Assembly: GCA_965116115.1 (NCBI GenBank) | Contig: OZ220486.1 | Location: forward strand, 558,001 to 622,000 | DNA: 64,000 nt | Source: JAPOXR01 sp965116115 | Lineage (GTDB): Bacteria; Pseudomonadota; Alphaproteobacteria; Rhodobacterales; Rhodobacteraceae | Direction of reading: 5' to 3' | Part shown: piece after piece, positions 41,588 to 51,135 of the stretch | Layout: every line of letters starts with the position of its first letter | Position numbering within the stretch: position 1 is the first letter of the stretch | The notes under the pieces: model-generated | What the model saw: the letters and a program-made list of their open reading frames with translations, nothing else | The model's database searches: none | What the model was told of the DNA's origin: nothing | Translations under genes and position numbers: made by a program

Positions 41588-42881
41588 TTCCGATGTCCGG
41601 CGGGGACAGGCAGAAACGCATCAGGACCGCGGCGCCGGCGCTGAAGTCCGTCATGTCCATATGTTCGCGGGGGTTGTGGCTGCCGTTCTCATTGCGAAGA
41701 AACAGCATCCCGGTCGGCACCCCGAGACCGGCGAAGACGGCTGCGTCGTGGCCCGCGCCGCACGGCATTTCGAGCGCAGGTTGCCGAGCCTCATCGGCGG
41801 CGCGCCTCAGCCCGGCAATCACAGCCGGGTGCATACTGGCAGGGGTCGCAGACGTGCGCGGGCCGAAATCAAAACGGACATTCCGGTCTTTTTCGATTCC
41901 GGTTTTCAGAGTCCCCAGTTCAGCCGCGAACCTTTCCAGCACGGCCCGTGAGTTGCTGCGGATGTCGAGTGAGAAACGGACAAAGCCGGCGACCTTGGAG
42001 AACGAGGATTCTTCGGGATCCGTCGCGACCTCGCCGACGGTGACTGTAAGGTCCTTGCCTCGCGCTTCGAAACGGCGCCACAGCCGGTCCAGCTCTACGA
42101 CCAGCGTGGAAACGGCGAGCACGGCATCACGGCGCGTCTCGCGCGGCGTGGTTCCCGAATGCGCATAGGCGCCGCGGCAGGCCGCGTGGCGGAAACGCAT
42201 GCTGCACCGGATATCCGTCACGATCCCGAGCGGTATGTCCTTAAGCGCCAGAACAGGGCCCTGTTCGATGTGAGGCTCCAGAAAAAATCCCACTTCGTCC
42301 GGGTTCCAGTGGCCGCAGCCCGAGGCGACATCGCCGGCGCTTCCGCCCGCCGCGGCGATGGCTTCTCCGAGGGAAATGCCGTCGCCCGCGCGCTTCACAG
42401 TCTCCAGCTCTTGCGCCTTCAGTTTCCCGAAAGCTGCGCGGCTGCCGATGTAGGAGGCGGAGAACCAGGCGCTTTCCTCGGCTCGGATCGCCATCACCGT
42501 GATCGGCAGCGGCGGCGCCCGGCCCGCGGCCATGAGTCCGGACAGCACCGAAAGCCCCATCAGCACGCCCGCGGCGCCGTCGAAATTCCCGCCCATCGGC
42601 ACGGAATCGAGGTGCGAACCGATGACGATCCCCGGCGCATCGGTCTGCCCCGGCAGAGTAAGGTACTGGTTGCAGGCCGCGTCGGTTTCGACCGCCAGCC
42701 CCAGCTTCTCGGCTTCCCGGCGGACAATGGCGTGGGCGATCTCCTCACCCGGCCCGTAGGACATGCGGGTGATCCCGCGTTTGTCCGATGTCCGGTCGCG
42801 CAATTCTGAAAACAGCCGCTCGGCCATGGCGATATCCGGCAGAATTTCCGCGGTTTCGAGGACCGGGAAAGGATCGTTCAT
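41580..42881 (-). CDS. M20-family amidohydrolase, N-carbamoyl amino acid / allantoate type
   Basis: The 433-residue enzyme is of the AllC/HyuC type that hydrolyses N-carbamoyl or ureido groups with two divalent metals. It keeps all usual ligands: GSHLDSVPMGGNFDGAAGVLMGL (His and the bridging Asp), RAEESAWF (catalytic and metal Glu), and HIEQGPVLAL. The dimerisation domain with GAYAHSGTTPRETRRDA is in the middle. Its intact ligands contrast with the second M20 gene of the cluster (49915-51135). It overlaps both neighbours by a few bases, so the five minus-strand genes from 43534 form one operon. Confidence 0.9.
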   Translation of the reverse strand: MNDPFPVLETAEILPDIAMAERLFSELRDRTSDKRGITRMSYGPGEEIAHAIVRREAEKLGLAVETDAACNQYLTLPGQTDAPGIVIGSHLDSVPMGGNFDGAAGVLMGLSVLSGLMAAGRAPPLPITVMAIRAEESAWFSASYIGSRAAFGKLKAQELETVKRAGDGISLGEAIAAAGGSAGDVASGCGHWNPDEVGFFLEPHIEQGPVLALKDIPLGIVTDIRCSMRFRHAACRGAYAHSGTTPRETRRDAVLAVSTLVVELDRLWRRFEARGKDLTVTVGEVATDPEESSFSKVAGFVRFSLDIRSNSRAVLERFAAELGTLKTGIEKDRNVRFDFGPRTSATPASMHPAVIAGLRRAADEARQPALEMPCGAGHDAAVFAGLGVPTGMLFLRNENGSHNPREHMDMTDFSAGAAVLMRFCLSPPDIGND

Positions 42882-43534
42882 GGCCGGCTGAGCCGGGCTA
42901 TGATGCTGGCCCGAACCTGTTCGAGATGCCGTGTCATTGTCTCGGACGCCTTTTCGCCGTCACCGAGGCGAAGCGCGGCGATGATATCCAGATGTTCCCG
43001 GCAAGTCGCGACCGCGCGTTCCGGGAGGTTCTTCAGGTCGAATATCTGGGTCTTTCGGCGCAGGTTGCGCACGATGGCAGACAGTTGTGAATTACCGGCG
43101 GAATCCGAGATCAGGCCATGCAGAGTATCGTCGATCCAACGGGTCTGTGACCGGTCCATGCCGCGCCCGGCCGCGTCCGCCATATCGAGCGCGTTGTTCA
43201 GCGACCGCTCCAAATCATCAAGCGCCTTCCGGTCGACCTTGCCCGCCGCCATGCGCGAAACCGCCGGCTCCAGCAGGGCCCGGACCTGCAGCGCGTCGAG
43301 GAATTCATCAATGCGCATTTGTTTGATCTGGACACCCATTCGCCCGTGGCGGACGATCAGCCCTTCGGCTTCCAGCATCAATAAAGCGTCACGCACAGGA
43401 GTGCGGGACATTCCAAGCGCGCCGGCCAGCCGGCGCTCGTTCAGATGTTCGCCGGGCCGTGTCTCGCCCGACAATATCAGGTCGAGAATCTGCTGGTATG
43501 CCCTCGGCGCGAGCCTCTGGTCTTGTATGTTCAA
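42878..43534 (-). CDS. GntR-family regulator, FCD subgroup
   Basis: The 218-residue protein has a winged helix (YQQILDLILSGETRPGEHLNE and MSRTPVRDALLMLEAEGLI, about residues 13-60) and an FCD ligand-binding domain. No ATG fits; I use TTG 43534, with AGAAGG about twelve bases upstream. It is the first gene of the minus-strand operon and diverges from the creatinase-like/ABC operon, so it probably controls both directions from the 170-base spacer. It overlaps the M20 gene by four bases. Confidence 0.88.
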   Translation of the reverse strand: MNIQDQRLAPRAYQQILDLILSGETRPGEHLNERRLAGALGMSRTPVRDALLMLEAEGLIVRHGRMGVQIKQMRIDEFLDALQVRALLEPAVSRMAAGKVDRKALDDLERSLNNALDMADAAGRGMDRSQTRWIDDTLHGLISDSAGNSQLSAIVRNLRRKTQIFDLKNLPERAVATCREHLDIIAALRLGDGEKASETMTRHLEQVRASIIARLSRP

Positions 43535-43704
43535 GTCGGCGGGCCTTCTGCCTGACTAAACCCGGGATCCGGATTTATCTGATGGAACGGACAAATCTCA
43601 AACCTTTATTCCGCACGATGGTATTCATATGGTTGACGGATGGTATACTGTCCTGTAGACTTTTTCAAAAGCATTGGCGGCGGATCAGGGGGAGGACGCG
43701 AAGC
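43535..43704 (+). promoter_or_regulatory. Divergent promoter region with GTATAC-centred operator candidate
   Basis: The spacer holds TGGTATACTG at 43641-43650, whose GTATAC core (43643-43648) fits the GT-N(2)-AC core seen in FCD-type GntR operators. TATACT (43644-43649) may at the same time be the -10 box for the plus-strand operon. The ribosome site GGAGGA at about 43691-43696 serves the creatinase-like gene. The -35 box is not clear. Confidence 0.35.
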
Positions 43705-44883
43705 ATGCCGACCGAGCCGGATACGGCCCTGCCGTTCTCGCGGGAAGAGCACTTGTCGCGGCAGGCGCGCCTCAGATCCGAACTCAGACGCCGCGGTCTG
43801 GACGCGATGCTGGTATTCGCCCAAGAAAGCCATTTCTGGCTGACCGGCTACGACACCGGCGGCTACGTCTTTTTCCAATGCGCCGTAATTACCGCGGATG
43901 ACCGCCCGATCGTTCTGCTGACCCGCCGCCCGGATCTGATTCAAGCGCGGCGGACCAGCATAATCGAAGATATCCGGCTCTGGTGGGATGCCGACGACGC
44001 TGATCCGGCGGTGGATCTGAAATCCATTCTGGAGGAGCTTGGCCTGAAGGGCGGGCGCGTCGGGATCGAATTGAACACCCACGGCCTCACCGGCTGGAAT
44101 CTCTGGCGGGTGCAGAACGCTTTGGAGGACTGGTGCGCGCTGGTCGATGACGGTCACCTGATCCGCCGGCTTCGGCTTGTCAAGTCGCCGGCGGAAATCG
44201 CCTATACCCGCAAAGCCGCGGAAATCCTCGACCGCTCCCTGGAGGCGGTCATCGCGGCGTCGCGTCCCGGCGTCCTGGACAGTGAAATCAAGGCGGCTTA
44301 CCTGACCTCGATCCTGCGGGACGGCGCGGATATGCCTCCCAATCCGCCGCTTTTCAATTCGGGGCCGCGCGCTGTCTACGGGCGCGGGGTGTCGGAACCT
44401 CGGCGGATAGAGGCGCAGGATCAGATCCTCGTGGAATACCCGGTCGCCTATCGCCGCTACAACGTAAAGACAGAATGGACCGTCCTGTTCGGCGCGGCGC
44501 CGGCGGCGCAGCGCAGAATGTACGATGTCGCCCGTGAAACGCTGCGGCGGATGACGGAAATCGCGCGTCCCGGAACGACCTTGGGCGAAATATTCGATAT
44601 ACATGCGCAAGGGCTCGACGAAGGCGGTTTCAAAAGACACCGCTACGGGGCGGCCGGCTATTCGGTGGGCTGCACCTTTTCCCCCACCAGCATGGATGTG
44701 CCGCCGATGATCTATTCGGGAAATTCAACTGTCTGCGAGCCGGGGATGACGCTGTTCTATCATGTCATGATCGGAGACAGCGACACGGGCTATGGGATGG
44801 GCGTCGGCCATACCCTGTTGGTGACCGAAGGGCCGCCGGATGTGCTGACCGGGCTGCCGGACGATCTGACGGTGGTGCGCTGA
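43705..44883 (+). CDS. M24-family creatinase-like hydrolase (paralogue 2)
   Basis: The 392-residue protein has a creatinase_N domain (LRSELRRRGLDAMLVFAQES and HFWLTGYDTGGYVFFQ) and an M24 domain. Metal-binding Asp residues of aminopeptidases are absent: the segment reads QILVEYPVAYRRYNVKTEW. It is clearly related to paralogue 3 (51132-52346); both share FAQESH, LTGYDT, LLTRRPDL and MDVPPMIY. ATG 43705 with GGAGGA nine bases upstream is preferred to the longer frame from 43459, which lies in the regulator gene. It leads the plus-strand ABC transporter operon, so it probably acts on the imported compound. Confidence 0.84.
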   Translation: MPTEPDTALPFSREEHLSRQARLRSELRRRGLDAMLVFAQESHFWLTGYDTGGYVFFQCAVITADDRPIVLLTRRPDLIQARRTSIIEDIRLWWDADDADPAVDLKSILEELGLKGGRVGIELNTHGLTGWNLWRVQNALEDWCALVDDGHLIRRLRLVKSPAEIAYTRKAAEILDRSLEAVIAASRPGVLDSEIKAAYLTSILRDGADMPPNPPLFNSGPRAVYGRGVSEPRRIEAQDQILVEYPVAYRRYNVKTEWTVLFGAAPAAQRRMYDVARETLRRMTEIARPGTTLGEIFDIHAQGLDEGGFKRHRYGAAGYSVGCTFSPTSMDVPPMIYSGNSTVCEPGMTLFYHVMIGDSDTGYGMGVGHTLLVTEGPPDVLTGLPDDLTVVR

Positions 44884-44940
44884 CGCGAAGACAAACGAAC
44901 GGTCCGGCCCGATGCCGGACTGCAACAAGGAGGACCGCAA

Positions 44941-46479
44941 ATGTCATTCAATTATAATATCCCGCGCCGCAGCGCGCTTCTGGGCATGGCGCTGGCGCTG
45001 GCCGTGCCCGCTCTGGGCGCCGCCCAGGGCGATCCGAAAATGGGCGGGACGCTCAAGATCAGCCATTCCACCCGGATCGCGACGCTGAACGTGCTGTCGC
45101 TTTCGGGACCGGCGGAATACCCGGTGATCGACATGGCCTATTCCGGACTCACACGGATCGGACCCGACAGCCGGCCGATGCCCGATCTTGCCGAAAGCTG
45201 GGAGGGCAGCGCCGATGCCACCGAATTCATTTTCCATCTTCGTGAGGGGGTGACCTTTCACGATGGGACGCCAGCGACCGCATCGGACGTGGTCGCCACC
45301 TACGAGGCGATCTTGAATCCCGACATCCCGGCTTCGGCTGCATCGGTGCTGAACATGATCGACAGCGTCGAGGCGGTCGACGATTTGACCGTGAAATTCA
45401 GCCTCAAAACGCCCTTCGCCGATTTTCCGACGTCGACTGCCCACGCCAACGCGCGGATTCTGTCGGAAGAGGCGCTGGCCGGCGATTTGTCGGAACTCGA
45501 CACCGTCGTGAACGGCACCGGCCCTTTCAAGATGGAAAGCTACGACAGCGCGCGGATCACGCGGCTGGTGCGAAACGACGACTATTTCATTGAGGGCAAA
45601 CCCTATCTCGATGCCGTGGAAATGCACCTGTTCCCGGATCTGGCGGCGGAAACGACGAACTTCCTGTCCGGCGACATCGACGCGATGCTGCTGGTCCAGC
45701 AGGCCGACTACGAGCGCATCAGCGGCGCGCCCGGGATCAATGCGCTGCGGGTTCCCTCGGGCCGCTACGTGAACGTGGTGATGCGTTTCGACCAGCCGCC
45801 GTTCGACAACCTGAAAGTGCGCGAGGCGCTTGCCTACGCGGTCGACCGCCGGCTTCTGGTCGACATCGTGCTCGAGGGTCTCGGCCGGGCGGCGCACGAC
45901 AACATCCTGTCGCCCGAATTCAAGTTCCGCATCGACACGCCCGAGAAGGCCTATGATCCCGGGAAGGCGAAAGCGCTTCTGGCCGAGGCCGGCTATCCCG
46001 ACGGGATCAAGCTCGATCTCGTCGCCTCGAACCGTCCGGCGATCCGGGCGCAGGTGGCGATCGCGATCAAACAGATGGCGTTGCCGGCGGGATTCGACAT
46101 CAATGTCGAAACCATGCCGCATGACACTTACCTCGCCAACGTCTGGCGCAAGGGCGGCTTCTACATGGCTTACTGGGGCATGCAGCCGACCGAGGACGCC
46201 ACCTTCAACCTGCTCCTGACGTCGAACGCTTCCTACGAAGACACCGGCTGGGCAAACGAGGAGTTCGACGCATTGGTGCAGGCGGGCCGGTCGACAACGA
46301 TCGAGTCGGAGCGCGCCGATGCCTATGCCAAGGCTCAGGAACTGATTCTCGCCGAACTGCCTTATATCATCCCGTTCTTCGAAGATGTGCTGACGGCCAG
46401 CAAGGACAACGTCAAGGGCTACACGATCAACCCGATCAACCGGTACTTCTATTTGGAAAACGTCTGGCTCGACGAGTGA
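44941..46479 (+). CDS. ABC transporter substrate-binding protein, family 5 (dipeptide/opine type)
   Basis: The 512-residue periplasmic protein has an N-terminal signal with twin arginine (NIPRRSALLGMALALAVPALGAAQ), possibly Tat-dependent. The family 5 signature is FIFHLREGVTFHDGTPATASDVV at about residues 94-116, and VREALAYAVDRRLLVD marks the second lobe. It captures a peptide-like or amide solute for the permease encoded next. A GTCCGG/CCGGAC stem (44902-44920) precedes a strong AAGGAGG site, which may raise its expression. The gene ends four bases before the first permease. Confidence 0.92.
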   Translation: MSFNYNIPRRSALLGMALALAVPALGAAQGDPKMGGTLKISHSTRIATLNVLSLSGPAEYPVIDMAYSGLTRIGPDSRPMPDLAESWEGSADATEFIFHLREGVTFHDGTPATASDVVATYEAILNPDIPASAASVLNMIDSVEAVDDLTVKFSLKTPFADFPTSTAHANARILSEEALAGDLSELDTVVNGTGPFKMESYDSARITRLVRNDDYFIEGKPYLDAVEMHLFPDLAAETTNFLSGDIDAMLLVQQADYERISGAPGINALRVPSGRYVNVVMRFDQPPFDNLKVREALAYAVDRRLLVDIVLEGLGRAAHDNILSPEFKFRIDTPEKAYDPGKAKALLAEAGYPDGIKLDLVASNRPAIRAQVAIAIKQMALPAGFDINVETMPHDTYLANVWRKGGFYMAYWGMQPTEDATFNLLLTSNASYEDTGWANEEFDALVQAGRSTTIESERADAYAKAQELILAELPYIIPFFEDVLTASKDNVKGYTINPINRYFYLENVWLDE

Positions 46480-46483
46480 CAGC

Positions 46484-47434
46484 GTGACACTTGGCTACCT
46501 CGTCCGGCGTCTTCTGGCGGTAATCCTGGTTCTTTTCGTCGTGACGTTCGCGGTCTTCGCGATCACGATGATCCTGCCGGGAAACGCCGCCGTGATGATC
46601 CTGGGCGAGTACGGGACGGAAGAGGCCGTTGCTGCGCTGGAACGCAGGCTTGGCCTCGACCGGCCTTGGTTCGTTCAGTATTTCGATTGGGTCGGCGGCG
46701 TGCTGCAGGGCGATTTCGGCCAATCGCTGCGCCTGTCATTGCCCGTGGCCGACGTGGTTGGCGATGCGTTCTGGAATTCCGCCTCGCTGGCCGTGACCGC
46801 GCTTATATCGGTCACGGTCATCGCCATCCCGCTGGGCGTTCTGGCCGCGGTCAAACGCGGGACCGTGGCTGACCTCATCATCGGCGTTTTTTCCTATATC
46901 GGCGCGTCGATGCCGGAATTCGTGACCGCGACGCTGCTTTTGATCTTCCTTGCGGGGCCGGCGCTGGGGCTTTTGCCCGCAGGCGGATTTGTCGCCGCGG
47001 GCGAGAGCCTGGGCGGTTTCGCGTCGCATGTGGTTTTGCCGGCAGCGACGCTCGGCCTGATCCTGACCGCGCATATCTCGCGTCAGGTCAGGTCGGAGAT
47101 GTCCGAGGTTCTGTCCAGCGACTACATCCGCGCGGCGCGGCTGAAGGGGTTGCGCGAACGCCGCGTGATCCGCCGCCATGCGCTTCCCAACTCGCTGGCG
47201 CCCGCGGTAGCGGTCATTTCGCTCGATATCGGGTATCTCTTGGGCGGGATCATCGTGGTTGAAGAGATCTTCGCCTGGCCCGGTCTCGGGCGTCTGCTCA
47301 TCTACGCGCTGGAAAACCGCGATCTTCCGGTGATCCAGGTCATCACATTGTTGCTGGCGACAGTCTACGCGCTGTCGAACCTGCTTTCCGATATCGTGAT
47401 CGCCCTTCTCGACCCGCGGGTGCGGTATGCCTAG
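46484..47434 (+). CDS. ABC transporter permease, DppB type
   Basis: The 316-residue inner-membrane protein has six hydrophobic segments, the DppB-type N-terminus (YLVRRLLAVILVLFVVTFAVF, then MILPGNAA) and the cytoplasmic coupling loop RAARLKGLRERRVIRRHALPN. A GTG start (46484) is used, four bases after the binding-protein stop. It overlaps the next permease by eight bases. Confidence 0.93.
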   Translation: MTLGYLVRRLLAVILVLFVVTFAVFAITMILPGNAAVMILGEYGTEEAVAALERRLGLDRPWFVQYFDWVGGVLQGDFGQSLRLSLPVADVVGDAFWNSASLAVTALISVTVIAIPLGVLAAVKRGTVADLIIGVFSYIGASMPEFVTATLLLIFLAGPALGLLPAGGFVAAGESLGGFASHVVLPAATLGLILTAHISRQVRSEMSEVLSSDYIRAARLKGLRERRVIRRHALPNSLAPAVAVISLDIGYLLGGIIVVEEIFAWPGLGRLLIYALENRDLPVIQVITLLLATVYALSNLLSDIVIALLDPRVRYA

Positions 47435-48245
47435 AGCCTTCCGGACCGCGGCGGGCATGACCGGGCTCGGTCTTTTGGCGCTGGTCATGGGGGCCGCTGT
47501 CCTCGGGCCCTTCCTGGCGCCCTACGATCCGCAGGCGTTCCATCCCGCCGACCGGCTCCAGGGTCCGTCCGCCGCACACTGGCTCGGCACTGACCAATTC
47601 GGCCGCGATCTGCTGTCGAGGCTGTTGAACGGCGCGCCGTCGACGGTCTTTTTCGGTCTCGGCTCCACATGTCTGGGCGTCGGCGCGGGCAGCGTGATCG
47701 GCGTGATCGCCGGAACCGCGGGCGGGTGGATCGACAGCGTGATCATGCGCATCCTCGACGGCTTGCTGGCGGTGCCTGAACTGCTGTTCACACTGCTTAT
47801 CGTCACCTTTCTCGGCGGCGGAATGGGGCAAGCGATGCTCGCGGTCGCTATCGCCTTTACTCCGGGCATGGCGCGGATCGCTCGCAGTTCGGTGCTGTCG
47901 ATCCGGACCCGGGAATATGTGCTCGCCGCCGTCGCGCGGGGCGAGCCATCGCATTACATCGTCCTGCGCGAGGTGCTGCCCAACGCCGTCGGTCCGATCG
48001 TAGTCGAATCCACGATCCGTATCGCATTCGCCATCATGATCGGCGCCACGTTGGGCTTTCTTGGTCTCGGCGCGCAGCCGCCCTCGACCGAATGGGGCCT
48101 GATGGTCGCCGAAGCGCGGCAGTTCATGTTCAGAAACGCCTGGACCGTGGCCGTGCCCGGCGTCGCGATTGCCATGGCGGCCATGGGCTTCAACCTGTTC
48201 GGCGACGCGCTGCGCGACAGCCTGGACCCAAGGCGAAGCCGCTGA
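47427..48245 (+). CDS. ABC transporter permease, DppC type
   Basis: The 272-residue permease has the DppC features: an N-terminal membrane helix, HWLGTDQFGRDLLSRLLNGA after it, and the EAA-type loop YVLAAVARGEPSHYIVLREVLPNA. GATLGFLGLGAQPPSTEWGLM is also typical of this group. It pairs with the DppB-type subunit to form the channel. Its stop is one base from the ATPase start. Confidence 0.93.
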   Translation: MPRAFRTAAGMTGLGLLALVMGAAVLGPFLAPYDPQAFHPADRLQGPSAAHWLGTDQFGRDLLSRLLNGAPSTVFFGLGSTCLGVGAGSVIGVIAGTAGGWIDSVIMRILDGLLAVPELLFTLLIVTFLGGGMGQAMLAVAIAFTPGMARIARSSVLSIRTREYVLAAVARGEPSHYIVLREVLPNAVGPIVVESTIRIAFAIMIGATLGFLGLGAQPPSTEWGLMVAEARQFMFRNAWTVAVPGVAIAMAAMGFNLFGDALRDSLDPRRSR

Positions 48246-48246
48246 G

Positions 48247-49899
48247 GTGGCGGGCGGCGACGCACAGCGTTCCGGCGCGGATACGCCCGCCCTGGAAGTC
48301 TCCGGCTATACGCTGAGTTACACCACTCCGTCCGGTCCGCTCCGCGCTCTGGAAAACATCGACCTGCGCGTGGCGCAAGGCCAGACACACGGGTTGGTGG
48401 GAGAGTCGGGTTCCGGCAAGTCGTCACTGGCCTGGGCGATCCTGCGCTATCTTCCGGAAAACGCGGTCGAGAACGATGGCAGGCTGTTGCTGTCGGGGGA
48501 GAGCCTCCGTGACCTGACTCTGCCGCAAATCCTGGAAATCAGGGGGCGGCGGATCAGCATGGTCTTTCAGGATCCGTCCACTTCGTTGAATCCCGCGATG
48601 CGGCTGGGCGAGCAACTCTCGGAAGTTCTGATCCGGCATCGCGGTTTGACTCAGCGGGAGGCGCTGGAGGAAAGCGAGGCCGCGCTGGCCCGGACCGGCA
48701 TCACGAAGCCCGGAGAGATGCTGCACCGATACCCGCACGAGGCGTCGGGCGGCGAGAAGCAAAGGGTGGTCATCGCCACCGCCTTCGCCTGCGACCCCGA
48801 ACTCATCGTTTTCGACGAGCCGACCACGGCGCTGGATATCATCACGGCGCGGCAGATTCTGGAGTTGTTCAATCAGCTTCAGGACGAGACATCGATTTCG
48901 GCGCTTTATATCTCGCATGATCTGGGCCTGGTGTCCCGTGTGGCTGACAGCGTATCGGTCATAAATTCGGGAGAGATCGTCGAGAGCGGGCCGCGCGCCG
49001 AAGTCTTTCAGACACCCCGGAATGCCTACACCAAGGCCCTGCTCGGCGCGGTCCCTGACCCGAAGCAGTGGCTCGGGGTTCCGGAACCGCCGCTCGGTAT
49101 CCCCGCGCTGATGTCGGCGGAGCGCATTACCGTCGAATACGGACGCCAGTCTCGTGTCGGGCGGCTCTTGGCTCCCAAACCCACCCATCTCGGGGCGCAG
49201 GATGTCGGGATCGGAGTCCGCAAAGGCGAACTCGTGGGCTTGGTCGGGGAATCCGGTTCGGGCAAATCCACCATGGCGAAGGTCCTGTCGGGTTTGCAGG
49301 ATTTCGACGGGACCGTCCGTTTCGGTGACCGAAGCTATGCAAGGCTGGCCGAGATCGACCGCGCATACCGCCGCGCCGTGCAGATCGTGTTTCAGCACCC
49401 CGACGCCTCGCTTAATCCGCGGCAGCGCGTGCGGGAAATCCTCTCTCGTCCTTTGAAGCTCTACGACATCGTGCCGCCGGAACAGCGCGCGGAGCGTGTC
49501 GCGGAGCTGCTGGAGCAGGTCCGTCTGCCGAGAGAGTTCGCCGACCGATTCCCGCACCAGCTTTCGGGCGGCGAAAAGCAGCGTGTCGCGATCGCACGGG
49601 CCTTCGCCGCCGAACCCGAGCTTGTGATTTGCGACGAGGTCACCGCCTCGCTGGATGTGTCGGTGCAGGCCTCGGTCGCCGACCTCTTGGTGAGCCTGCA
49701 GCGGCAGACCGGCACTGCGTGCCTGTTCATCACCCATGACCTGAATCTTGTCCGTCAGCTTGCGCATCGGATATGCGTCATGCAGCACGGCAGACTGGTG
49801 GACAGCTTCCATCGGGACGATGCAGAAAACCCTGACCGAAACCCCTATACCCGCGCCTTGCTGGAGGCCGTTCCGCCGCCCGCCGGTCAAGCCGTCTGA
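48247..49899 (+). CDS. Fused dipeptide-type ABC ATPase with two nucleotide-binding domains (DppD-DppF)
   Basis: The 550-residue protein carries both ATPase halves that are separate in classic Dpp systems. Half one has Walker A GESGSGKSSLAW, signature ASGGEKQRVVIA and Walker B ELIVFDEPTTALD. Half two has Walker A GESGSGKSTMAK, signature LSGGEKQRVAIARA and Walker B ELVICDEVTASLD. The Walker B of half two lacks the usual Pro (DEV instead of DEP) but keeps the catalytic Glu. GTG 48247 gives a short leader; the frame upstream to 48169 lies in the permease. It completes the transporter. Confidence 0.92.
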   Translation: MAGGDAQRSGADTPALEVSGYTLSYTTPSGPLRALENIDLRVAQGQTHGLVGESGSGKSSLAWAILRYLPENAVENDGRLLLSGESLRDLTLPQILEIRGRRISMVFQDPSTSLNPAMRLGEQLSEVLIRHRGLTQREALEESEAALARTGITKPGEMLHRYPHEASGGEKQRVVIATAFACDPELIVFDEPTTALDIITARQILELFNQLQDETSISALYISHDLGLVSRVADSVSVINSGEIVESGPRAEVFQTPRNAYTKALLGAVPDPKQWLGVPEPPLGIPALMSAERITVEYGRQSRVGRLLAPKPTHLGAQDVGIGVRKGELVGLVGESGSGKSTMAKVLSGLQDFDGTVRFGDRSYARLAEIDRAYRRAVQIVFQHPDASLNPRQRVREILSRPLKLYDIVPPEQRAERVAELLEQVRLPREFADRFPHQLSGGEKQRVAIARAFAAEPELVICDEVTASLDVSVQASVADLLVSLQRQTGTACLFITHDLNLVRQLAHRICVMQHGRLVDSFHRDDAENPDRNPYTRALLEAVPPPAGQAV

Positions 49900-49914
49900 A
49901 ATGGAGATCGTCAG

Positions 49915-51135
49915 ATGACGGATGCGCTTTCCCTTGCCCGCGCCATTGATGAACAGGCCTGTCTTGATACGCTCGCCGAGATGGTCCGGTATAAGAGCCA
50001 CTCCGAGACTGAAGGTGAACGTGTGCTGGCCGCGCGCATGGTCGAGATCATGTCCGAGATGGGGCTCGAGGCCCGTCTTCAGCCCGTCGAGGACGACCGT
50101 TTCAACGCCATCGGCGTCTGGCGGGGCACGGGCGGCGGCAAAAGCCTGTTGTTCAACGGGCATCTCGACACCAACCCGGTAAGCGAGGGCTGGACGGTCG
50201 ACCCTTGGGGCGGTCTGGTCGACGACAAGTTCATCTACGGGATCGGCGTGTCGAACATGAAAGCGGGCGACGCCGCTTCGCTCTGCGCCGTACGGACGCT
50301 GATCGAGAACGGCAGGCGGCTCAAAGGCGATGTGATCCTCACTTACGTGGTGGGTGAATTGCAGGGCGGCGTCGGCACTTATGCCGCGGTTCAGGCGGGC
50401 ACCCGGGCGGATTATTTCATCAACTCGGAACCCACCGATTTGCAGGCGCTGACCATGCATGCCGATGCCTTCGTCTTCACGATTGAACTGACCGGCATCA
50501 CCCGGCATATGTCTAAGCGCGAGGAAGCGGTGGACGCGATCCGCGCGGCCTGCGGCCTGATCCCGCGGCTGACCGATATGACCTTTTCGGATGCGCCGAC
50601 AGACGAGCACCGCAGCATAAACCGCGTCCACGTGGGCACGATACACGGAGCTCTGGGCCGGAATCTCGAGGAATGGCGCCCGCCCCAAGTCGCCGATTTC
50701 GTGCGCATGACCGGCTCCGGACGGATCGGGCCGGGTCAGTCGCGGGCCAACGCTCTGGCCGATCTGCGGCGCGTTCTGGACGGGTTTCAGCTCGACTGGC
50801 CGGGGTTGAAAGCCGAGGTGCGGATCGAGGCCCGCGAAGGCCGTTCCAGCATGCCCGCCTTCGAAGTGCCCAAGGACGCCCGCATCGTCACGGCGCTGAA
50901 CGCCGCCTACGAGGCCGTGCGCGGCGAACCCCAGCCAACGGGCGCCATCACGCCGCCCGGATTCTACGGCACCGATGCCGGGCATCTTTATGCCCACGGC
51001 GGCATGGAGGGTGTCGTTTGCGGGCCAGGGGGGCGCTACAACACCATGCCGGACGAACGGGTCGATATCCCCGAGTACCTCGACATGGTGCGAATCTATC
51101 TGATGACCATATGCGACATCTGTGATCTGCAATGA
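49915..51135 (+). CDS. M20-family peptidase-like protein with altered metal ligands
   Basis: The 406-residue protein has the ArgE/DapE/CPG2 layout, with FNGHLDTNPVSEGW for the first His and Asp. At the bridging position the usual G-x-x-D-M-K reads GVSNMKAG, with Asn for Asp, and the usual E-E pair reads VVGELQGGVGT, with only the first Glu kept. The later Glu (INSEPTDL) and final His (GTDAGHLYAHG) are present. A two-metal mechanism is therefore doubtful; a one-metal or non-hydrolytic role is possible. ATG 49915 has GGAGA ten bases upstream. It overlaps the following creatinase-like gene by ATGA. Confidence 0.8.
   Translation: MTDALSLARAIDEQACLDTLAEMVRYKSHSETEGERVLAARMVEIMSEMGLEARLQPVEDDRFNAIGVWRGTGGGKSLLFNGHLDTNPVSEGWTVDPWGGLVDDKFIYGIGVSNMKAGDAASLCAVRTLIENGRRLKGDVILTYVVGELQGGVGTYAAVQAGTRADYFINSEPTDLQALTMHADAFVFTIELTGITRHMSKREEAVDAIRAACGLIPRLTDMTFSDAPTDEHRSINRVHVGTIHGALGRNLEEWRPPQVADFVRMTGSGRIGPGQSRANALADLRRVLDGFQLDWPGLKAEVRIEAREGRSSMPAFEVPKDARIVTALNAAYEAVRGEPQPTGAITPPGFYGTDAGHLYAHGGMEGVVCGPGGRYNTMPDERVDIPEYLDMVRIYLMTICDICDLQ

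Noticed and set aside
44902..44920. Stem GTCCGG/CCGGAC before the family 5 binding protein as a terminator
   Set aside because: There is no T run after it, and a strong ribosome site follows at once. It is more likely an mRNA structure in the operon.
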